Source: Lasiosphaeria ovina
Taxonomy: Eukaryota; Ascomycota; Sordariomycetes; Sordariales; Lasiosphaeriaceae
DNA: 64,000 bases
NCBI GenBank assembly: GCA_033439765.1
Contig: JAULSN010000005.1
Coordinates: 3,797,001-3,861,000 of the forward strand
Reading direction: 5' to 3'
The position numbers were made by a program, and so were the translations under genes. Below are positions 33,961-44,335 of the stretch, piece by piece. The first letter of the stretch is position 1. Each line of letters starts with the position of its first letter. The notes beneath the pieces are model-generated. The model was not told the DNA's origin. It did not search any database and worked only from the letters and a program-made list of their open reading frames with translations.

Positions 33961-34500
33961 TTAATATTTGGGAACTAATATTTCTAAAACTATCACATAC
34001 GGCCATAGGCACTGGAAAACTCGAGATCCAAAGTAGACCCAGAACAGCTCGCCGCCTGGCCCGTACGGGCCTGCGACACCAAACAGCGTCGCGACGAAGC
34101 CGAGCGTAGGACAAACACGAGCCCGACAAATTTCGGCGCGAGCCCAAGTCACGGGGGGCTCGGCCAGGTTGTTAGGCGGCGCCAGCGGCATGCGGCACTG
34201 CAGCATGATGGACTCGATCCCCACGACACGACCCAGTCGGTCAGTCGCCACTACAGCGGCTACAGTGCAGCTAGCGCCTGCGTGTCGCTCCACTGCTTCT
34301 CCACGGCGTCCGTCGTGAAGATTGGATGTCCAGCTTGTCGAGGTGCGATTGCGACATGCGGTGCTGGAGCGTGTAATTAGATCTGCGCCTGCAGAAACTC
34401 GGCGTATTTCCTGAAGTGGCTGGCGATCATCTTCCGGCAGCGCTTTCGTGAGAGTTGGCCTCTGGTCCAAAGTGGGGCCTCGAAATCGGATGTTGGCCAA
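33961..34500 (-). pseudogene. C-terminal remnant of a CorA-like membrane domain protein
   Basis: The last 70 residues of the minus-strand frame read LGFVATLFGVAGPYGPGGEL, then FWVYFGSRVFQCLWPYVIVL. This is the two-helix C-terminal pattern (FVATLF-x-PGG-x-FWVYF) of fungal CorA-like proteins often found with ankyrin repeats. Upstream, coding-like pieces in other frames (FRKYAEFLQAQI; RMSQSHLDKLDIQSS; TTDAVEKQWSDTQALAAL) show that the protein extended N-terminally but is now split by stops and frameshifts. The remaining ORF has no credible start. The family call rests mainly on the helix pattern and is moderate. Confidence 0.4.
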
Positions 34501-34556
34501 GTTGCCATGATCGGATCGACGCTAAACTGAGGTGCAGGGGCGGCCGAACCACCGGC

Positions 34557-35582
34557 TCAGACGTTTGAAGGTGGAGCCGTCGTCCTAGACTCGGACCGGA
34601 GCCGCAGGCGGTCTCGGATAGCGTACGTCCACTCCGCCGCAACCTTGTAGACAAACAGCGAGGAGAGGAAGAGAAAAACGGCCCAGAAGGACAATATCAT
34701 GACCACGCCGACCCAGAGCGCCGCCGACGACAACGCTTCGTCGTTTCGCAAGGGATGTACTTGGTCGGCGGCGATGGCCACCTGGAAGCCGTTCAGGATA
34801 ATGGATGCGATACCAATCACGAACAAGATGGGGCCGTAGAAACTCGCAAAGTAGGCGCCATTTTGGTATTCCACGCGCTGGAAGTGCAATTTGCCCAGCA
34901 GGAGCGGTGCGTAGAAGTTGAGGCGCGTCAGCCTGATCTCGCCGTACGCATAGCGCTCCCCGACGTCCCGGTCGGCCACGCCGGCGAGGTGGTGCGCGAA
35001 GCCGCAGAACTGTTCCCAGGTGACTCCCGCCGTGATGAGGCATAGAGCGGGGTCTTGAGCGATGCGGAAGTCGGATTCGGACCGCACGAGATGGAAGTAC
35101 GTCCGAAGATAGCCAAGAGCCGCCTTGCGGATGCGGCTCCGACTCCTCGTCTGAACGCTACTAGACCCCGCCTTCCCCAGATGGTCTCGCCAAAATGCGT
35201 ATGACGTGAGGTAGCGCGGCAGCGGCTTCACAAAGATTCGATCCTGGATCCACACGAGATGCAGCTTCGGGTCCTCGGTCACCACAATGTTTCGCCGCTT
35301 CACGAATTGCCGGTGGAGCGGCGAGATATTCGCGCTGTCCTGTTTCGACATCCACCAGAGCTTGCTAGCGACGCGGTCCATGTCGGCCGAGCAGTATTCC
35401 TTCTCGAGGAATTCCAGCACTCCAGGCCCATCCTTGCACAGTACGCGCGGGTCTCCAGGCAGATGTCGCGACGCGACGCGATTGGCCGGCTTGGATTGGT
35501 CGTCGTCGTCCAAGTCTGCGCACAATTGGCGTGCGGCTGGAAATGGTGGCTCTGCCAGTAGGGCATTCTCGGAGGCGGCCAT
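34557..35582 (-). CDS. DUF6601-type integral membrane protein
   Basis: A single-exon 341-aa protein with ATG at 35582. The conserved block of this fungal family of unknown function is clear: SKLWWMSKQDSANISPLHRQ, NIVVTEDPKLHLVWIQDRIF, VKPLPRYLTSYAFWRDHL. A helical middle part follows, then two membrane helices (GPILFVIGIASIILNGFQVA at about 248-267; VGVVMILSFWAVFLFLSSLF at about 292-311) and a short basic C-terminus. No catalytic motif is visible. The length is usual for the family and nothing is broken. It is transcribed divergently from the hydrolase-NACHT-ankyrin gene, whose ATG lies 477 bp away, so they may share regulation; members of this family are often seen near STAND genes, but a functional link here is only inference. 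Confidence 0.75.
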   Translation of the reverse strand: MAASENALLAEPPFPAARQLCADLDDDDQSKPANRVASRHLPGDPRVLCKDGPGVLEFLEKEYCSADMDRVASKLWWMSKQDSANISPLHRQFVKRRNIVVTEDPKLHLVWIQDRIFVKPLPRYLTSYAFWRDHLGKAGSSSVQTRSRSRIRKAALGYLRTYFHLVRSESDFRIAQDPALCLITAGVTWEQFCGFAHHLAGVADRDVGERYAYGEIRLTRLNFYAPLLLGKLHFQRVEYQNGAYFASFYGPILFVIGIASIILNGFQVAIAADQVHPLRNDEALSSAALWVGVVMILSFWAVFLFLSSLFVYKVAAEWTYAIRDRLRLRSESRTTAPPSNV

Positions 35583-36058
35583 CTTCCGTAAATGTTCAGG
35601 AGCGGGGTATAAAGGTACGTATTTGTCTATGGATATCGCCGTGAATTTGTGAGAGTTAAAATGTTTGGTGCAGGCAGAGATAATACTTTTTGGGGTGTTC
35701 CTCTCTTTGGGGTGTATCTCTTTTTGGAGGTGCTCTTCCTTATAAACCCTACTTATCCTGAAGGTCTAGAGGACGTGGGCTGCCTACAGGTCGGGCTGTG
35801 TAGGTACATATGCATATACATACCTTCATGTGTTGTCCATACAGTACCTTTCTTATCTATGCACGTACATACAATACCTTCGCCTCAAATCACTCACCAT
35901 TCAGCCTTGCGCACTTCCTCAAACGTTCTTGCGAACACCGCCGAACACTGCCCGACATTCGCCATCCAGAACTTGTCGTGTCGTGTAGTTGCAGGCAGAA
36001 CGAACCACGCGCTGTCTCTTAATTTGTCTCTCCCGCTATCATTGCTTCCGTTGCCTCG
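35583..36058. promoter_or_regulatory. Divergent promoter region (DUF6601 gene / NLR gene)
   Basis: This 476-bp segment lies between two divergent start codons. It contains short repeats of TACATATGCATATACATAC type (about 35803-35825) and the direct pair CTTTTTGGGGTGT / CTCTTTGGGGTGT near 35688-35722. No TATA box could be assigned with certainty. Confidence 0.4.
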
Positions 36059-39000
36059 ATGGGCACCTCGATGGGCGCCTCGATGGGCGAAGTCACGACA
36101 CAGCCAGGCTGGGCCACCGCTCTGGCGAGCCTCTTGCTTGCGTTCGTCATTGCCGCCGGTGGCGCCGCCGCCGCCGGCCTCCTCGTCCGCCGGCCACCGG
36201 AAACGAAGACCTTGGCCACCAAGCGTCAATTAACCCTACGTATCGAAGACATTCCCGTCAGTACAACCGTCGAGCAACTCCAGTGCGACCTCGAATCCAT
36301 CGTCGAGCGCGAGTTGGGCTTGAAAGAGGATGCGGTCACTGTTGTGTATCACCATCTCGTGCGAAGGAACCACGAGTGGGCATGTGCGACAGCTACTTTT
36401 TCTACTTCCCTGCCAGAGGATCGGCTAGTCCAAAAGTTGGGCCAGGCCAGGGACAGCCACTCGTACCGCTTCTATGCCAAGGTCGACGGGATCACCCCGC
36501 TCTACGAGGACCCCAAAGGTGCCCATGTTGAGTAAGATTGCCTACGCCGCCCTGCCCAACACCGCCCTGCCCAACATCAAGCGTTGCTAATCGTGCCATT
36601 TACGCTAGTGTCGTTGCCGTCCCAGGCCTTGGGAGCCACGCGATCGGCTCCTGGAAGTCTCCCAAGAGCAATGACGTCTGGCTACGAGACTACCTCCCCG
36701 GAGACCTACCCAATGTCCGCGTCCTTTTGTACGGCTATGACACTACGTTAGTGAACAGTAACTCGAGAGACTCGATTGAAACCCTCGGACACCGTTTCCT
36801 AGAGTCCATCAAGGAATTTCGCAAGAGCAGTGTATGTGAACGCCACACTAACTACAACTAAGCACTATTACTCACTCGGCGGCAGAACACAGATCGTCGG
36901 CCGGTTGTCTTCCTCGGCCACAGCTTGGGGGGCTTGCTCATCAAAGAAGTAAGGCTGCCCGCCCAGCCCACCAGCACTTGCACGTGTTTAACACCAATGA
37001 TAGGCTCTAGTGTATGCGAGTAGCAGGCCCGACGACCCGAACGTAAACATCTACAAAGCCTGTTACGGACTACTCTTCTTCGGTGTTCCCAATCTCGGAT
37101 TACGCAACGAACAGCTGAACAGCATTGTCCAGGGTCAACCGAACGAAGCGTTTGTGCGCAGCTTAGTAGTTGACGACGACTCGGAACCCTCCTCGTTCCT
37201 GAACAGAATCGCCGCCGAGTTCTCCAGGTGCTGCCAGGGCAAATATAAGGTAGTCTCCTTCTTCGAGACAAGAAAAAGCCGCACTGTCCAGGTAAGATAG
37301 ATCCCAGCCGTCATTATACAGAATCTAATAATTCCACGTAGCTCCAGCCTGATGGCAAAACCCTAACCAAGACCGGCCCAGAGACGTTGATGGTCACCCA
37401 GAAGTCGGCCACGAGCACGGGCCTGACGGCCGTAGCCGACGAGGACAACATTCCTCTATCCGCGGATCATATGGGACTTGTAAAATACGAAGGCAGAACC
37501 AATAATGAGTATAGAACCGTGATAGGGAGACTCAAGACGGTTGTCGAAGAAGCGAAAGAGGAGGTTCCTAAACGCTTCTTGGAGATTCGTACGTAGCCCC
37601 GGGCTCGAGCGGTATATTTGTTCTGCAAATAGAGAAGCTTATTCTGTACCTTAGGCCCCCGTGAACCCATCTCAGAGCTGGTTCGTGATTGTTTGCAATC
37701 CCTGGCCTTCCCGCAGATGGACGACCGACCTAACGATGTTGACCGTGCCGCCCATGGGACATGTGAATGGCTGCTTCGGCACAACACATACAAGGACTGG
37801 ACATCGGAGAACCGCGGCTTGCTCTGGATTGTGGGGAAGCCGGGATCCGGCAAATCAACGTTGCTAAAGCATGCCTTGGGTCACCAGTCCGAACACAACG
37901 TCGAACACAACGTCGGACACAACGTCGGACACAACGTCGGTACCATCATTCTTGTATTTTTCTTCCACGGTCGCGGCGGTGAATTCCAAAGGACGCCGCT
38001 CGGCCTTTTCCGGTCGCTCCTTCATCAGCTACTTAATCACGCCCCTAACGCCTCCCCGGACCTCGTTGCCAAGTTCCAAGAACGAAAAAATACTATAGGG
38101 GAGCCGGATGAAAAATGGCAGTGGCACCCAAACGAACTACAAACCTTCTTCACGTCGTCACTACGGAGAGTTTCAGAGAGCCGCCCAGTCTGCCTATTTG
38201 TCGATGCACTGGATGAGTGTGGCGAAGATGATGCGAGAGGCTTAGCCCAGTACTTCGAGGCCCTACTTCAAGAGCTTCCATCCACCGGCTCGCAGTCTCG
38301 CATCTGCTTCACTTGCCGTCATTTCCCGATTCTGGCTCTAGACCAGGCGTTTAAAATCTGCGTCGAAGAGGAAAACAAAGAGGATATTTCGACCTACGTA
38401 CAAACCCAACTTTCTGAAGTTTGCGAGAAGGCACCATATATTCCGGCGACTATCACTAACCATGCCTCCGGCGTTTTCATGTGGGCACATCTCATGACAA
38501 AGCGAGTACGAGACCGTAAACTCGCAGGGGACAGCTTTAAGAAGATCAATAAAGAAATCCAGTCGATTCCTTCAACCTTGGAAAGTTTATACGACGACCT
38601 CATTCAACGCATGGATAATAAACCAGCCTCCCTGAAGCTAATCCAATTGATCTGTTTCGCTTCAGAACCACTGTCACTAGATGAATTGCGATGGGCTATG
38701 GTTGTTGACGGTGATGGGTTATACCAGTCACTGCGAGAATGCCGAGACAGTCCTGATTTCGCATGCAACTGCGAGAACGCATGCAACTGCGATACGATGG
38801 AGAAAAGAGTCACAACTCTGAGCTGCGGTCTTGCCGAAACCACCTCGTCCTCCCATGGACCGACTGTACAGTTCATCCACCAGTCGGTCGCGGACTTTTT
38901 CGTCGAGAAAGAAGGCCTGTTAGCTTTGGACGGCTGCAAAACATCGACCGAAGCGGCAAGCAGAGCACACTTCCAGATCACCAAGATCTGCATACACTAC

Positions 39001-42000
39001 CTGAAGATGGAGGAGATTGGTTTGTCAACAAGTTATAGCAAAAACGACTTCCCTTTCATACGATACGCTGCGGATTCATGGTTCTTTCATGCACAGTGCA
39101 CTGATGGAAGCGTCCCTCAAGAGGATCTTCTAAATTTGCTTACTTGGCCATCGAACTCTTTCATAGAGTCATGGGTACAAATCCACCGGAAAATGAGGAG
39201 ATATCGCAATATATTTCCACCAAGGACTAGCCTCGATATATTTCCACCAGGGACTAGCCTGTTGCATGTTGTATCGAGGCATGGCATCTTAGAGCTGTTA
39301 AGGGCCATTTTACAAAGTCCAGATCAAATTACTATAGATCTCGACACGAAGGATGATAATGGCCAAACGCCGCTATCGTGGGCCGTCTGGAACGGGCACG
39401 AGGGCGTCGTCAAGCTCTTACTCGGTACGGATAAGGTTGATCTCGATATGAAGGATGATTATGGCCAAACGCCGCTATCGTGGGCCGTAAGGAAAGGGCA
39501 CGAGGGCGTCGTCAAGCTCTTACTCGGTACGGATAAGGTTGATCTCGATATGAAGGATGATAATGGCCAAACGCCGCTATCGTGGGCCGCCAGGAACGGG
39601 CACGAGGGCGTCGTTAAGCTCTTACTCGGTACGGATAAGGTTGATCTCGATATGAAGGATGATAATGGCCAAACGCCGCTATCGTGGGCCGCCGAGAACG
39701 GGCACGAGGGCGTCGTCAATCTCTTACTCGGTACGGATAAGGTTGATCTCGATATAAAGGATGATTATGGCCGAACGCCGCTATCGTGGGCCGCCAGGAA
39801 CGGGCACGAGGGCGTCGTCAAGCTCTTACTCGGTACGGATAAGGTTGATCTCGATATGAAGGATGATAATGGCCAAACGCCGCTATCGCTAGCCACCGAG
39901 AACGGGCACGAAGGCGTCGTCAATCTCTTACTCGGTACGGATAAGGTTGATCTCGATATGAAGGATAATATTGGCCGGACACCGCTATCGTGGGCCGTAA
40001 GGAAAGGGCACGAGGCCGTCGTCAAGCTCTTACTCGGTACGGATAAGGTTGATCTCGATATGAAGGATGATTATGGCCGAACGCCGCTATCGTGGGCCGC
40101 CCAGTACGGGCACGAGGCCGTCGTCAAGCTCTTACTTAGTACGGGTAAGGTTGATCTCGATATAAAGGATGATAACGGCCAAACGCCGCTATCGTGGGCC
40201 GCCGAGAACGGGCACGAGGGCGTCGTCAATCTCTTACTCGGTACGGATAAGGTTGATCTCGATATGAAGGATAATAACGGCCAAACGCCGCTATCGTGGG
40301 CCGCCGAGAACGGGCACGAGGGCGTCGTCAATCTCTTACTCGGTACGGATAAGGTTGATCTCGATATAAAGGATGATTATGGCCGAACGCCGCTATCGTG
40401 GGCCGCCCAGTACGGGCACGAGGCCGTCGTCAAGCTCTTACTTGGTACGGGTAAGGTTGATCTCGATATGAAGGATGATTATGGCCGAACGCCGCTATCG
40501 TGGGCCGCTAAGAACGGGCACGAGGCCGTCGTCAAGCTCTTACTCGGTACGGATAAGGTTGATCTCGATATGAAGGATAATAATGGCCGAACGCCGCTAT
40601 CGTGGGCCGCCAAGAACGGGTACGAGGCCGTTGTCAATCTCTTACTCGGTACGGATAAGGTTAATCTCGATATGAAGGATGATAAAGGCCAAACGCCGCT
40701 ATCGAGGGCCGCCGAGAACGGGCACGAGGCCGTAGTTAAGCTCTTACTCGGTACGGATAAGGTTGATCTCGATACGAAGAGCAATACTGGCTGGATACCG
40801 CTATTATTGGCCGCCGAGAACGGGCACGAGGGCGTCGTCAATCTCTTACTCGGTACGGATAAGGTTGATCTCGATATAAAGAGCAATACTAGCCGGACAC
40901 CGCTATCGTGGGCCGTCTGGAACGGGCACGAGGGCGTCGTCAAGCTCTTACTCGGTACGGATAAGGTTGATCTCGATATGAAGGATGATTATGGCCAAAC
41001 GCCGCTATCGTGGGCCGTAAGGAAAGGGCACGAGGGCGTCGTCAAGCTCTTACTCGGTACGGATAAGGTTGATCTCGATATGAAGGATGATAATGGCCAA
41101 TCGCCGCTGTCGTGGGCCGCCGAGAGGGGGCAAGAGGTCGTCGTTAAGCTCTTACTCGGTACGGATAAGGTTGATCTCGATACGAAGAGTAATACTAGCC
41201 GGACACCGCTATCGTTGGCCGCCGAGAACGGGCATGAGGGCGTCGTTAATCTCTTACTCGGTACGGATAAGGTTGATCTCGATATGAAGGATAATAATGG
41301 CTAAACGCCGCTATCGAGGGCCGCCAAGAACGGGCACGAGGCCGTCGTCAAGCTCTTACTTAGTACGGGTAAGGTCGATCTCGATATGAAGGGTGAGTAG
41401 GGCCGGACGCCATTATCGTGGGCCGCCCAGTACGGGCACGAGGCCGTCGTCAAGCTCTTACTTAGTACGGGTAAGGTCGATCTCGATACGAAGGATAATA
41501 CTAGCCGGATACCGCTATCGTAGGCCGCCCAGTACGGGCACGAGGCCGTCGTTAAGCTCTTACTTGGTACGGGTAAGGTCGATCTCGATATGAAGGATAA
41601 TAATGGCCGAACGCCGCTATTATAGGCCGCCAGGAACGAGTACGAGGCCGTAGTCAAGCTCTTACTCGGTACGGATAAGGTTGATCTCGATATGAAGGAT
41701 GATTATGGCCGAACGCCGCTATTATGGGCCGCCGGGAACGGGCACGAGGCCGTCGTCAAGCTCTTACTCGGTACGGATAAGGTTGATCTCGATATGAAGG
41801 ATAATAATAGCCGAACGCCGCTATTATAGGCCGCCGGGAACGGGCACGAGGCCGTCGTCAAGCTCTTACTCGGTACGGATAAGGTTGATCTCGATATGAA
41901 GGATAATAAAGGCCAAACGCCGCTATCGAGGGCCGCCGAGAACGGGCACGAGGGCGTCGTCAATCTCTTACTCGGTACGGATAAGGTTGATCTCGATACG

Positions 42001-42393
42001 AAGAGCAATACTGGCCGGACACCGCTATCGTGGGCCGCCGATAACGGGCACGAGGCCGTCGTTAAGCTCTTACTCGGTACGGATAAGGTTAATCTCGATA
42101 TGAAGGATTATTATGGCCGAACGCCGCTATCGTGGGCCGCCAAGAACGGGTACGAGGCCGTCGTGAAGCTCTTACTCGGTACGGATAAGGTTGATCTCGA
42201 TATGAAGGATGATAATGGCCAATCGCCGCTGTCGTAGGCCGCCGAGAGGGGGCAAGAGGTCGTCGTCAAGCTCTTACTTAGTACGGGTAAGGTTGATATC
42301 GATATACAAGATAATCAGGGCCGGACGCCGCTCGCGCGGGCTGCTGAGAAGGGGCACAAGGCCGTCGTACAGCTGCTCGAGTTAGCAAAGTAG
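36059..42393 (+). CDS. NLR: membrane helix, SesB-like hydrolase, NACHT, ankyrin array; 3' nonsense codons
   Basis: Exons 36059-36531, 36609-36831, 36886-36948, 37004-37291, 37342-37588 and 37655 onward; every phase closes. As it stands translation ends at TAA 41302 (1647 aa); without stops the frame runs to TAG 42391 (2010 aa). Order: a membrane helix (about 20-42), a beta-rich region, and an alpha/beta hydrolase of the SesB type (VVAVPGLGSHAIGSWKS; nucleophile elbow GHSLGG at 243-248). Then NACHT with Walker A GKPGSGKS at 492-499 and Walker B VCLFVDALDEC, and from residue 993 ankyrin repeats. SesB-like domains are known N-terminal effectors of fungal NLRs; here the preceding helix suggests membrane attachment. 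Six in-frame stops lie in the last third of the array (41302, 41398, 41521, 41623, 41827, 42235). The truncated product keeps 19 repeats and may still work. Three other in-frame tandem duplications occur in the gene. Confidence 0.85.
37891..37938 (+). repeat. In-frame 12-bp minisatellite in the NACHT domain
   Basis: Four units of G(A/G)ACACAACGTC encode EHNV/GHNV four times, placed right after the Walker A helix and before the next beta strand (TIILVFFFHG). Unit-number changes would not break the frame but would change a loop next to the nucleotide site. Confidence 0.9.
38761..38796 (+). repeat. In-frame 18-bp duplication (ACNCEN)
   Basis: Two units of GCATGCAACTGCGA(G/T)A encode ACNCEN and ACNCDT, adding a cysteine-rich stretch between the NACHT and ankyrin parts. 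Confidence 0.85.
39208..39261 (+). repeat. In-frame 27-bp duplication before the ankyrin array
   Basis: Two 27-bp units encode NIFPPRTSL and DIFPPGTSL. They differ at three positions. The array starts about 75 bp later. Confidence 0.85.
39337..42393 (+). repeat. Ankyrin array, 30 units of exactly 102 bp
   Basis: Unit starts are spaced exactly 102 bp from 39337 to 42295 (29 full units and a final shorter cap), with no insertion or deletion in 3 kb. The consensus 34-residue unit begins DLDMKDDNGQTPLSWAA and continues NGHEAVVKLLLGTDKV. Variation is concentrated at codons 7-10 and 15-19, the ankyrin beta-turn and first-helix surface that usually contacts ligands; the LLLGTDKV-DLD junction hardly changes. 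The last unit (DIDIQDNQGRTPLARAAEKG) is the most diverged and looks like a capping repeat. Units 20-29 carry six stop codons; five are single CAA to TAA or TGG to TAG changes. The near identity points to recent amplification or ongoing conversion between units. Confidence 0.95.
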
Positions 42394-44335
42394 TGTTTCA
42401 AATCTTATCTATTTTGTTTCGTCTACTTAAGGAGGCTCTACTCAAGGAGGAACTTCTATAGTTAGATCTACTACAAAAGTGAAATAAATAGCTTATACCC
42501 ATCACCACGTATATATTATAATAAATATAAGCATTTGCCACGGTATAATATAAATAGAATGTGCGAGGAGCACGTATGTGGAAATGCGTGGTTGATTCTT
42601 AATGAATCTAAAGCTATCTGCCCGCAGGCCAAAATCTATAGAGGGTGGATAGGCTGGAAGTGTGGGTCCCACCTATGTGGGCCCGGCTGGGCATATGCCT
42701 AGCACATAGAATATATAATATATAATTACGCTTATAAGCTCGGGAGAATATAATAGGGCGAGTAAATATACTAGCAAGAGCCCGCCTTCGATATAGTATA
42801 AAACTACGCTAGTTGTGTCTCTATTTATTTGCCGTCCAACATTTCGCTAAATACGTGAATAGGCGAAGTTCCGAGTGATCGGACTAAGCGTGTGTCTCGT
42901 CATACTTGTAGTACCTTACTTTATCACGGACGATCTGGTCTTAGTTCAAGCTCAGAAAGGCCCAACAACACATTAGTAAGAAGTAAGAACTACCTATAGT
43001 TAAGAAGGCGCTGTAGAAGGTAAAGAGTATCCCGGCCCACTTGAGAATAATAATAACCTAAGGCACATTCGTCTGTTGCTGTGATCTCTCTTTCTAATCC
43101 ACAGCTTGCCGTAGGAAGGTTCTGAGAGAATAGTCACTTCATAAATATGCCGTTTCATTCTATCACTTTCTAGTGTCCTTTAACGTCTTTCATCTCCTAC
43201 CTAGTAAGCAGACTTGGCTGGCTGGCTGGCTGGCTGGAAATATTAACCCGCCTAAAAGACTCTCGCCGCCAAAATAACTCAGGTATCCGGAGTGGCCAGA
43301 CTCTGCCAGCTGTGCCCCTGTAAGATCTTGTCGGGAGACTTCCATGTTGCTCCTTGTTGTCTTTGGCTCCTATGTTCTGGTATTTTCTGCCTTTGAGTCT
43401 TCTCGATAAGTAGGTATTGTGACCGCCAGATTATTCAGTAGTTGCGTTGGTGACGAACAGCGAATCCATGGTGCCGTATGCTTTTGCCCCTTTTTTCTTA
43501 TTGTGTTGGCACATCGATACGACAACACCCTGCATTCTCAGCTATTTTACAGTATATTAGAAGGGAGTTTCTTTTTTTCTTTTTTTCCCGTTCGTTTCAC
43601 GAGAGTCTCCATGGTTCTAGGTTGCCGGTTGACATTCGTCCCCTGTGTCCTTTTGATCAGAACCGTGCTAGGTCGCGTTTCGTGTCTAATTGTACATTTC
43701 ACTTCGCCCCCGGAAAAGGAGACACTGAACCTGGTTTCTAACCAATTAGAAGAGCGACATGATGGGCCGGATTCAGACCACTAATTTATGAATAATGAAG
43801 ATATATTGATACTGCTTGGTCATCTTATCTCTAGGTAACTGCGGAGTTTCCCTCCCATTTGCAGGCGGCAGTGGCCGGCGCATTAACTCGTCTCAATATC
43901 GCGAGCAACGCAGACGCCGGCACGGTTTCCGGCTCCTCGATAGTCAAGATTCCAGCCAACCTGCATCCCCAACGCAACTTCTGAGACTATGTACGTACTG
44001 CATTTGGACCTCAGCTGCCTATTTGCTCCATGTGGCGTGCGTGCATGAGACTAGGGTACTGCCCAGCCCTCCCCATTACCAAATCGGGCTTTTCAGCTCG
44101 CCACGGGCATGCCTAGAGGCATCGTGAACTCCGAGGGTAGTCTCCATTCCAACCCGGTTTCTTGCACGGGCATGAAGCGGACCAAATGCCCCGATCTAGC
44201 AGCCTGGTCGAGGGATATTGAGCTGGACTTGATCCGGGGACCGTGGCAATCACTGGCCGAGGTAAAAGTCCTCCGGTTCAACTACAAGAAGCGGGCTCTG
44301 GATGTTTCACGCCTGCTTTCACCTTCTGCAGCTTC
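42394..44335. other. AT-rich, decayed intergenic stretch
   Basis: 42400-43150 is AT-rich with many TATA/ATAT runs, as in RIP-affected DNA. It includes 42924-42960, a diverged copy of 28405-28441, and a GGCT microsatellite at about 43211-43236. Around 43835-43990 the plus strand reads AVAGALTRLNIASNADAG and SIVKIPANLHPQRNF, a coding-like piece of unknown origin. 44109-44330 could hold 5' exons of the next gene, but I could not join them. Confidence 0.4.

Noticed and set aside
39459..42008. Minus-strand ORFs of 86-154 codons across the ankyrin array
   Set aside because: They recur every 102 or 306 bp with the array and read the complement of the ankyrin codons; this is a periodicity effect.
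39337..42393. CRISPR-like regular repeat
   Set aside because: The units are coding ankyrin repeats with no spacers, in a eukaryotic genome.
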